DNA from: Campylobacterales bacterium | GTDB lineage: Bacteria > Campylobacterota > Campylobacteria > Campylobacterales > QNZT01 | DNA: 6,235 nucleotides | Assembly (NCBI GenBank): GCA_027080605.1 | Contig: JALWRO010000132.1 | Coordinates: 1 to 6,235, forward strand | Direction of reading: 5' to 3' | Shown here: positions 1 through 4,502 of the stretch, one piece after another | How the letters are laid out: each line of letters starts with the position of its first letter | Numbering within the stretch: position 1 is the first letter of the stretch | Program-made: the position numbers and the translations under genes | Notes under the pieces: generated by a model | Told to the model about the DNA's origin: nothing | Seen by the model: the letters and a program-made list of their open reading frames with translations, nothing else | Database searches by the model: none

Positions 1-61
1 TTAATACCATTAAAAGTGCTAAGCCGTTAAAAAAATAAAAGATATACTATTAGGAGAATAT
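1..61 (+). other. Leader / end of an upstream reading frame before rpsP
   Basis: This short AT-rich stretch precedes rpsP. In the third forward frame it reads as an open frame (N-T-I-K-S-A-K-P-L-K-K) up to a TAA at 36-38. That would fit the basic C-terminus of an upstream gene, which in Campylobacterota is often ffh, but eleven residues are too few to identify it. No convincing promoter is visible. The first frame closes at 28-30, so the assignment is only a possibility. Confidence 0.25.
52..56 (+). promoter_or_regulatory. Shine-Dalgarno site of rpsP
   Basis: AGGAG lies five bases before the ATG at 62 and is the strongest ribosome binding site of the plus-strand operon. It fixes the rpsP start. 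The site sits in the loop of a weak AU-only hairpin (TATT 48-51 pairing with AATA 57-60, extendable past a bulged C47), which may or may not matter in vivo. Confidence 0.75.
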
Positions 62-289
62 ATGGCAACAGTGATCAGACTTACAAGAATGGGTAGAAAG
101 AAAAAACCTTTTTACAGAATCGTCGTAACAGACAGCAGAAAGAGAAGAGATGGTGGATGGATCGAGTCTATCGGGTATTACAATCCTCTGACAGAACCTG
201 AGACAATCAAGTTCGACAAAGAGAGACTCGACTACTGGAAAAGTGTCGGTGCAAAAATGAGCGACAGAGTTGCGAGAATCACGAAGTAA
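62..289 (+). CDS. rpsP: 30S ribosomal protein bS16
   Basis: This is bS16, a small-subunit ribosomal protein that binds 16S rRNA early in 30S assembly. The 75-residue product has the usual family length. It carries the hallmark N-terminal sequence IRLTRMGRKKKPFYRIVV (residues 5-22), then the basic stretch DSRKRRDGGWIESIGYYNP (24-42) that contacts rRNA. The ATG is preceded by AGGAG at five bases. All ten arginines are encoded by AGA, unlike the CGN-rich neighbours further on, which fits strong expression. It is the first gene of a five-gene cluster and is separated from khpA by two bases. The rpsP-khpA-rimM-trmD-rplS order supports the call. No oddities are seen in the protein. Confidence 0.97.
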   Translation: MATVIRLTRMGRKKKPFYRIVVTDSRKRRDGGWIESIGYYNPLTEPETIKFDKERLDYWKSVGAKMSDRVARITK

Positions 290-291
290 CG

Positions 292-537
292 ATGGCTGAC
301 CAGTTTATCTACACTTTCGCGACATTGATTGCATCGAGACCCGATGAAGTTAAAGTGGAACGAAAAGATGTGGATGATACCTTTTCGGAAATCACGGTGA
401 TCGCCGACAAAAGCGATACCGGTAAATTGATCGGGAAAGAGGGCAAGATGATCTCTGCCCTCAAATCCGTGATTTCAGGCTGCAAAGCCAAAGAGAACAG
501 ATCGTACCGCATTATTATCAAATCTCATGAAGAGTAA
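292..537 (+). CDS. khpA: KH-domain RNA-binding protein (KhpA / UPF0109 family)
   Basis: This small 81-residue protein consists essentially of one KH domain. The diagnostic GXXG loop is GKEG at residues 48-51, within TGKLIGKEGKMISALK, followed by the expected helix and a final beta strand (SYRIIIK, 71-77). Family members such as KhpA of Gram-positive bacteria bind many RNAs, often as a heterodimer with KhpB/EloR. Whether a KhpB partner exists here cannot be seen. It starts two bases after rpsP stops and has no clear Shine-Dalgarno sequence, so translation is probably coupled to rpsP. Its last 11 bases overlap the start of rimM. The position between rpsP and rimM is conserved in many phyla. The precise RNA targets in this lineage are unknown to me. 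Confidence 0.9.
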   Translation: MADQFIYTFATLIASRPDEVKVERKDVDDTFSEITVIADKSDTGKLIGKEGKMISALKSVISGCKAKENRSYRIIIKSHEE

Positions 538-1060
538 CGAGCAGATACATATTGCCACTATCGGCAAGTGTGTCGGTCTTCGCGGTGATTTGAAACTTCA
601 TCTCCATACAGACTTTCCCGAACAGTTCAAATCCGGCACTACATTTGTAACGGACAGAAAACAGCAACTGACGATACACGCTTACAATCCACAGACATCG
701 CTGGTGCAGTTTGTCGGATACGGTGATCGTACGTCCGCTTCAAAACTGACCAATCAAAAACTCTTTACGACGGTTGAAAAGAGTAAAGCGGAATGTGGAC
801 TGAAAGAGGGGGAGTATTTCTGGTTTGACCTGATCGGCGCTTCGGTGCAGGAGGGAGACCTTCGGCTGGGAGAAGTGACGGAGATCGATCGTATTGTCCA
901 TACCGATTATCTGATTGTAAAAACGGACAGTGCACTTGTGGAGAAGGGATTGCCCAAAAAGTTCTATATCCCTTATATCCCGAAATATGTGGATCGTTTC
1001 GACGAACAGAGCAAAACGGTATTGACACACGGTGCGTATGACATTTTAGAAGCGAGCTAA
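527..1060 (+). CDS. rimM: Ribosome maturation factor RimM
   Basis: RimM assists maturation of the 30S head, acting on 16S rRNA with uS19. The 177-residue product has both expected parts. The N-terminal RimM domain contains IGKCVGLRGDLKL (12-24) and TDFPEQF (28-34). The C-terminal PRC-barrel domain contains EYFWFDLIGASV (96-107), matching the YYW-type motif needed for 30S binding in E. coli although the second Tyr is Phe here. It ends with the conserved FYIPYIPKYVDRFD segment (146-159). The ATG at 527 lies inside the end of khpA (11-base overlap) and lacks a visible Shine-Dalgarno sequence, which suggests re-initiation by ribosomes finishing khpA. It is followed one base later by trmD. Confidence 0.95.
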   Translation: MKSNEQIHIATIGKCVGLRGDLKLHLHTDFPEQFKSGTTFVTDRKQQLTIHAYNPQTSLVQFVGYGDRTSASKLTNQKLFTTVEKSKAECGLKEGEYFWFDLIGASVQEGDLRLGEVTEIDRIVHTDYLIVKTDSALVEKGLPKKFYIPYIPKYVDRFDEQSKTVLTHGAYDILEAS

Positions 1061-1061
1061 G

Positions 1062-1769
1062 TTGCGTTTCTCTTTTGTGACACTCTTCCCCGAACTCGTT
1101 TTGCCCTATTTTGAGGCTTCTATCCTGAAGCGTGCGGTGGATAGCGGGTTGATCGAAGTGGCGTGTTACAATCCCCGCGACTATACGAAAAACAAACACA
1201 TGAAAGTCGATGCGCCCCAGACCGGCGGTGGTGCCGGGCAGGTGATGTTTCCACAGCCGCTGGATGATCTCCTCTCGGAAATCAAAAATCGCAATCCAAA
1301 AGTACATATCGTTTTTCCAGTTCCCGCCGCCAAACCGTTTCGACAAATCGATGCGAAGCGTCTGGCGGAAAAAGAGGAGATCGTTTTTGTCAGCGGAAGG
1401 TATGAGGGAATCGACGAGCGGATTATTGAAAAATATGCCGACGAACTCTTTTCGACAGGTGATTTTATTTTGACCGGTGGAGAGCTTCCGTCCCTGGTCA
1501 TGTGCGATGCGATCAGCAGAAATATACCGGGTGTGCTGGGAAATGAGGATTCTTTGGCAGTGGAGAGCTTCGAAAATTTACTTCTGGAAGCACCAACCTT
1601 CACCAAACCCAACGTTTTTGACAATTCTTTTGTAATCAAAGAATATTTAAAGGGCAATCATGGTAAAATCCACGCTCTTAAACGAGAATTGTCACTCAAA
1701 AAGACAAAATATTTTAGACCAGATCTATATGAAAAAGTGAATATCAAACATTTAGAGGATAAAAAATGA
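1062..1769 (+). CDS. trmD: tRNA (guanine37-N1)-methyltransferase TrmD
   Basis: TrmD transfers a methyl group from S-adenosylmethionine to N1 of G37 in tRNAs, which prevents +1 frameshifting. The 235 residues show the SPOUT trefoil-knot motifs: FVSGRYEGIDER (109-120), FSTGDFILTGGELPSLV (130-146) and ISRNIPGVLGNEDS (151-164), then KGNHGKI and the C-terminal helices. Arg153 matches E. coli Arg154. Glu168 (bases 1563-1565) stands where E. coli has the catalytic Asp169; the alignment through this segment needs no gap. The start must be TTG at 1062, because an in-frame TAG lies at 1047-1049 with no ATG or GTG between, and MRFSFVTLFPELV is the canonical N-terminus. The Shine-Dalgarno sequence is weak. 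The stop overlaps the rplS start by four bases (ATGA). Confidence 0.96.
   Translation: MRFSFVTLFPELVLPYFEASILKRAVDSGLIEVACYNPRDYTKNKHMKVDAPQTGGGAGQVMFPQPLDDLLSEIKNRNPKVHIVFPVPAAKPFRQIDAKRLAEKEEIVFVSGRYEGIDERIIEKYADELFSTGDFILTGGELPSLVMCDAISRNIPGVLGNEDSLAVESFENLLLEAPTFTKPNVFDNSFVIKEYLKGNHGKIHALKRELSLKKTKYFRPDLYEKVNIKHLEDKK
1754..1759 (+). promoter_or_regulatory. Shine-Dalgarno site of rplS
   Basis: AGAGGA lies six bases before the rplS ATG at 1766, inside the last codons of trmD. It is much stronger than anything before khpA, rimM or trmD. This would allow bL19 to be made independently of the weakly translated genes before it. Confidence 0.7.
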
Positions 1770-2122
1770 GAAATAAGTATATTGACGCTTTCGAAGCAAA
1801 GCAGACAGAAGGTAAAGAGATTCCTGATTTCAGAGCAGGTGATACACTCAGAGTCGCTGTAATCATCAAAGAGGGTGACAAAACCAGGGTTCAGAACTTC
1901 GAGGGTGTCTGTATCGCAAAACGCGGTCAGGGTGCCGGTGCGACTTTCATGGTAAGAAAAATCGGTGCAAACCAGGTTGGTGTAGAGAGAATTTTCCCGC
2001 TCTATTCTGAAAGTATCGAGAGTATCAAAGTACTTAGACGTGGTCGTGTCAGACGTGCAAAACTCTTCTATCTGAGAGAGAGACGCGGTAAAGCGGCGAG
2101 AATCAAAGAGCTTAGAAAGTAA
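1766..2122 (+). CDS. rplS: 50S ribosomal protein bL19
   Basis: This is bL19, a large-subunit protein located at the interface with the 30S subunit. The 118 residues match the usual family length and pattern: IPDFRAGDTLRVAV (19-32), then FEGVCIAKRGQGAGATFMVRK around residues 45-65, GVERIFPLYSESI (72-84) and the basic tail VLRRGRVRRAKLFYLRERRGK. Eleven of its 17 arginines use AGA, a bias shared with rpsP. The ATG overlaps the trmD stop by four bases and has a strong AGAGGA site. It is the last gene of the plus-strand operon. The 84 bases beyond it contain two palindromes and then the end of the converging smpB gene. Confidence 0.97.
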   Translation: MRNKYIDAFEAKQTEGKEIPDFRAGDTLRVAVIIKEGDKTRVQNFEGVCIAKRGQGAGATFMVRKIGANQVGVERIFPLYSESIESIKVLRRGRVRRAKLFYLRERRGKAARIKELRK

Positions 2123-2133
2123 GTTCTCTTTCT

Positions 2134-2141
2134 CCCCCCCC
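2134..2141. repeat. Homopolymeric run of eight C
   Basis: Eight consecutive C residues lie 12 bases after the rplS stop, in a pyrimidine-rich tract. In Campylobacterota, long G/C runs are known as slippage-prone contingency loci, but those usually lie in or just before surface-structure genes. Here no coding frame or promoter spans it, so phase variation is not implied. It may be a site of sequencing or replication error. Confidence 0.6.
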
Positions 2142-2144
2142 TCC

Positions 2145-2170
2145 AGGAATTTGACTTTAGTCTAATTCCT
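2145..2170. repeat. Long imperfect palindrome between converging operons
   Basis: Bases 2145-2151 (AGGAATT) pair with 2164-2170, and 2153-2156 (GACT) pair with 2159-2162. One T-T mismatch (2152/2163) separates the two stem parts, and only two unpaired central bases remain if the stem is drawn in full. The hairpin would form in transcripts from either strand. No T run follows on either strand, so it is not a classical intrinsic terminator by itself. It may protect 3' ends, work with the next hairpin, or be a copy of a dispersed repeat. Confidence 0.65.
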
Positions 2171-2186
2171 TATTCTATTATCTACT

Positions 2187-2202
2187 GGACTGAAGTCCTT
2201 TT
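2187..2202 (+). terminator. Probable intrinsic terminator of the rpsP-rplS operon
   Basis: GGAC (2187-2190) pairs with GTCC (2195-2198) around a TGAA tetraloop, and four T residues follow directly. The position, 65 bases after the rplS stop and just before the converging smpB stop, suits a terminator. The stem is short (four pairs, five if the loop shrinks) and the T run is short, so termination may be weak or need the palindrome just before it. On the minus strand the hairpin is not followed by a T run, so termination of smpB transcripts is unclear. Confidence 0.5.
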
Positions 2203-2206
2203 CTGC

Positions 2207-2662
2207 CTAGTATTTATCCCGCATTGCCCTTTTCGCTTCTCTGTCCGCCTCTTTTCTTTTTAACGTCTCCCTTTTGTCGTGCATTTTTTTACCTTTCGCC
2301 AGTGCAATTTGTACTTTTGCCAGGTTTTTGTGGTTGAAGTAGATACTCAGCGGCACAATAGTTAAGCCGTCTTTGGTCGTTTTACCGATCAGTTTGTCGA
2401 TCTCCTTGCGGTGGAGCAGAAGTTTTCTTGGGCGTGTTTCATCCGGCTTGAAGTGGGGATTGGTCGTTTCGAAGTATGAAATGTGCGCGTTCATGAGAAA
2501 GGCTTCATTTTTGATGATTTTGACGAAGCTGTCTTTGAGGTTGACACGTCCGGCACGCAGTGCTTTCACTTCGCTCCCCTTCAGTTCGATCCCTGCTTCA
2601 TATTTTTCCAGAATTTCATAATCATGAAATGCTTTTTTATTTCTGGCAACTGTTTTTCCCAC
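2207..2662 (-). CDS. smpB: SsrA-binding protein SmpB
   Basis: SmpB binds tmRNA and brings it to stalled ribosomes for trans-translation. The 151-residue product has the family pattern: NKKAFHDYEI (8-17), YEAGIELKGSEVKALRAGRVNLKDSF (21-46), RPRKLLLHRKEI (77-88), TIVPLSIYF (101-109), VQIALAKGKKMHDKR (117-131), and the basic C-terminal tail that acts in the decoding centre. I chose the GTG at 2662-2660 because it gives the conserved M-G-K-T-V-A-R-N-K-K start. An AGGAG (2676-2672) lies nine bases before it. The frame stays open up to 2815, but that extension lies antiparallel to nothing conserved: it is the ispE coding sequence in another frame. The gap to the ispE stop is four bases. It is the last gene of the minus-strand operon. 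Confidence 0.95.
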   Translation of the reverse strand: MGKTVARNKKAFHDYEILEKYEAGIELKGSEVKALRAGRVNLKDSFVKIIKNEAFLMNAHISYFETTNPHFKPDETRPRKLLLHRKEIDKLIGKTTKDGLTIVPLSIYFNHKNLAKVQIALAKGKKMHDKRETLKRKEADREAKRAMRDKY

Positions 2663-2666
2663 GTTA

Positions 2667-3446
2667 TTATGCTCCTGTCGTAAAAAATGTACTGCCGCTT
2701 CCGCTGAAAAACCATCTCTCTTTCGCATATGCGGCAAGTTCGGGACAAAGGTCACGTGCCGGCGGAAAGAGATCGTTGATTTCAGCGGCTTTGTAGTGTT
2801 CGAGTATATCGGCACTTTTCATTTGTAGCAGTGTTTTAGCCAATTTTTCATTTTCTGTCAAGTGCTGCAGATACTTTTTTCTGAATTGTCCGTACACTTT
2901 TGCGGTATTGCACGCGATGGGTGGCGTGACAGTGTGCAGATTCAACGGTGCTTCGTTAAACGGTTCCACAACCTCACCGATACCGCTGACATTGGCAGCA
3001 CCGTAGCCGGAGGTAAAGAAAGGGATATCCGCCCCGATCTTTGCACCGATTTCTCCCAGCGCTGTCCGGTCGAGGTTAAGGGCACATACCTCGTTGGCAA
3101 GCCGTAAAAATGCGGCAGCGTCCGAACTTCCGCCGCCGAGTCCTGCAAACTCGGGAATTGATTTCTCTACAGTGACGGCGTGTTCATGAAAAAAGTGTTC
3201 CACCTTTTTGCCGTCTGGAAGAGCAAGCAGCAGTTTGTATGCTTTGTAAATCGTATTTTTTTCTGTTTCACAGCCGAATTTTCCGTGCAGTGCGAAGGTA
3301 TCGCCGGGCTGCTCTTTTGGTTTAAAAGAGAGTGTGTCATAGAGATTTTCGACTCTCATGAAACGGGAGGAGAGGAGGTGATAGTTCCCCCGAAGTCCCG
3401 TAATCTTCAGAAAGATATTGACTTTCGCGTGTGCCCGTATGGTCAT
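2667..3446 (-). CDS. ispE: 4-diphosphocytidyl-2-C-methyl-D-erythritol kinase IspE
   Basis: IspE phosphorylates the 2-hydroxyl of CDP-methylerythritol using ATP, a middle step of the MEP pathway to isoprenoids. The 259 residues carry the GHMP-kinase motifs: AKVNIFLK (7-14) with the substrate-site Lys8; PEFAGLGGGSSDAA (98-111), the ATP-binding glycine-rich loop; GADIPFF (138-144) with the expected catalytic Asp140; and the C-terminal FSGSGSTFF motif (247-255). The protein ends only four residues after that motif, a little shorter than many homologues. The ATG overlaps the csrA stop by four bases (ATGA) and has no clear Shine-Dalgarno sequence, so translation is likely coupled to csrA. The csrA-ispE-smpB order is one I recall from Helicobacter and Campylobacter. 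Confidence 0.95.
   Translation of the reverse strand: MTIRAHAKVNIFLKITGLRGNYHLLSSRFMRVENLYDTLSFKPKEQPGDTFALHGKFGCETEKNTIYKAYKLLLALPDGKKVEHFFHEHAVTVEKSIPEFAGLGGGSSDAAAFLRLANEVCALNLDRTALGEIGAKIGADIPFFTSGYGAANVSGIGEVVEPFNEAPLNLHTVTPPIACNTAKVYGQFRKKYLQHLTENEKLAKTLLQMKSADILEHYKAAEINDLFPPARDLCPELAAYAKERWFFSGSGSTFFTTGA
2672..2676 (-). promoter_or_regulatory. Shine-Dalgarno site of smpB
   Basis: AGGAG on the minus strand, nine bases before the GTG at 2662, lies within the final codons of ispE. It decides the smpB start in favour of this GTG over the longer open frame. Confidence 0.75.
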
Positions 3447-3673
3447 TTTTGCAGTTTTCGGCTCAGTTGTGACAGGGCGGAGAGATCCTGTGTTTTGGAG
3501 GCATCGACATTAACCTGACGGATTTTCTCTTTGAGCTCTCCCCTCAGTACAATTGTCTCTCTCGGGGCTTCGATGCCTATTTTGACCGTGCCTTTGGCAA
3601 TATCGGTGATGCGTATGACAATATCATCTCCGATGATGATCTCTTCATCCGTTTTTCGTGACAGTATCAGCAT
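3443..3673 (-). CDS. csrA: Carbon storage / translational regulator CsrA
   Basis: CsrA is a small dimeric RNA-binding protein that binds GGA motifs in mRNA leaders and blocks or promotes translation; in Campylobacter it controls flagellin synthesis and is antagonised by FliW. The 76 residues align without gaps to E. coli CsrA over the first 47: MLILSRK with Leu4 and Arg6, IIIGDDI (12-18), VKIGIEAPRE (30-39), and Arg44, all key RNA-binding positions. Residues 43 and 45 are Leu and Gly where E. coli has His and Glu. The tail beyond residue 50 is about 15 residues longer than in E. coli, as in FliW-regulated CsrA proteins. The ATG has GGAG six bases upstream, lies 29 bases inside truB, and is preceded by two hairpins with CsrA-type loops. 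Confidence 0.95.
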   Translation of the reverse strand: MLILSRKTDEEIIIGDDIVIRITDIAKGTVKIGIEAPRETIVLRGELKEKIRQVNVDASKTQDLSALSQLSRKLQK

Positions 3674-4502
3674 AGTTAACTCCGTTTAACAGATATTTGA
3701 CGAGACCGTCCCTGATCTCGATAATTGTAAAGATAGTATCACATTTTACCAGATAGATCGCTTCGTTTTGCTTTTGAAAGTGCTCCGCTTTCAGTTTTCT
3801 GCCCAGTTTGATATCTTCGTGATCTCCGAGATAGAGATTCTCTTCCATATCGAGAAAGGGAAGGGGATCGAGCGCTTTTTCATTTTCATAGGTAAATGCT
3901 CCTTCATGAAGTCTCTCCAGCATACTTAGTGCGCCGTCGCAGCCAAGTTTCTCTGCGATTATTTCCCCGATGCTGCGCACGTAGGTACCTTCGCTGACAG
4001 TTACTTCAAAGGTGACAAAGGGGTGACGGTAGTGCAGCAGGTCTATTTCATGAATGACAGAGGTGATAGTTTTGAGGTTGACCTCTTCATTGTTTCGCAT
4101 CATGGCATAGGCGCGTTTGCCGTTGATCTTTTTTGCCGAGTATTTCGGCGGCAGGTAGGTGATCTTACCCTGAAGCCGGGAAAGCACATCGCTTATCTGT
4201 GCTTCTCCAAAGTGTGGAATTGTTGAAACCTGCGTAATCTTTTCGATATCGAGCGTTTCGCTGTGTGCACCCAGCCAGAGTGTCGCGCGGTAACTTTTGG
4301 GGGCTTTTTTCAGAAAACGGAAGAGTTTGGTATATTTGCCGAACGCCATAATCAGTACGCCGGAAGCAAAAGGGTCGAGTGTACCGGAGAAACCCGCTTT
4401 TTTGACATTGTATTTGCGTTTGATCTGCCCCAGAAAGCGGTTGGAACCGATACCGGCAGGTTTGTAGGCGACAAAGAGTCTGTCGATGTGTGCTTTTGGC
4501 AT
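3645..4502 (-). CDS. truB: tRNA pseudouridine55 synthase TruB
   Basis: TruB isomerises U55 in the T-loop of tRNAs to pseudouridine and also helps tRNA folding. The 285 residues contain KKAGFSGTLDPFASGVL (34-50) with the catalytic Asp43, Tyr71 in KSYRATLWLG, LPPKYSAKKINGKRAYA (118-132), and EGTYVRS (171-177) with Arg176; these match Asp48, Tyr76 and Arg181 of E. coli. Phe38 replaces the His43 of the E. coli GHTG motif. The C-terminal 60 residues form a shortened PUA-like region. AGGA (4510-4507) lies four bases before the ATG, which shares one base with the helicase stop (TGATG). The 3' end overlaps csrA by 29 bases and carries the csrA Shine-Dalgarno sequence and both candidate CsrA hairpins. 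Confidence 0.96.
   Translation of the reverse strand: MPKAHIDRLFVAYKPAGIGSNRFLGQIKRKYNVKKAGFSGTLDPFASGVLIMAFGKYTKLFRFLKKAPKSYRATLWLGAHSETLDIEKITQVSTIPHFGEAQISDVLSRLQGKITYLPPKYSAKKINGKRAYAMMRNNEEVNLKTITSVIHEIDLLHYRHPFVTFEVTVSEGTYVRSIGEIIAEKLGCDGALSMLERLHEGAFTYENEKALDPLPFLDMEENLYLGDHEDIKLGRKLKAEHFQKQNEAIYLVKCDTIFTIIEIRDGLVKYLLNGVNYADTVTKNG
3675..3690 (-). promoter_or_regulatory. Candidate CsrA-binding hairpin over the csrA Shine-Dalgarno
   Basis: On the minus strand GTTAA (3690-3686) pairs with TTAAC (3679-3675) around the six-base loop ACGGAG (3685-3680). The loop fits ANGGAN, the preferred CsrA/RsmE hexaloop, and contains the GGAG Shine-Dalgarno sequence of csrA, six bases before its ATG. 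The stem is only five pairs and AU-rich. Binding of CsrA here would directly compete with ribosomes. The motif is seen in the sequence; the function is inferred. Confidence 0.55.
3701..3720 (-). promoter_or_regulatory. Candidate second CsrA-binding hairpin upstream of csrA
   Basis: On the minus strand CGAGATC (3720-3714) pairs with GGTCTCG (3707-3701) through seven pairs, one of them U-G, closing the six-base loop AGGGAC (3713-3708). The loop again fits ANGGAN exactly. Its GGA lies 28 bases before that of the hairpin over the Shine-Dalgarno sequence, a distance a CsrA dimer could bridge. It lies within the last 25 codons of truB. Confidence 0.5.

Noticed and set aside
43..48. TATACT as a -10 promoter element for rpsP
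   Set aside because: Transcription would begin at or inside the Shine-Dalgarno sequence, and no matching -35 or extended motif is seen. Co-transcription from upstream is more likely.
765..1346. A 193-residue minus-strand open frame opposite rimM and trmD
   Set aside because: It is antisense to two well-conserved genes and its composition shows no known domain or start signal.
2145..2198. Paired palindromes as a CRISPR array
   Set aside because: There are only two imperfect and different units, no uniform spacers and no cas genes nearby.
2207..2815. A 202-residue version of smpB starting at 2815
   Set aside because: The first 51 residues have no SmpB similarity and coincide with conserved ispE coding sequence. 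The GTG at 2662 has AGGAG at nine bases and gives the canonical 151-residue protein.
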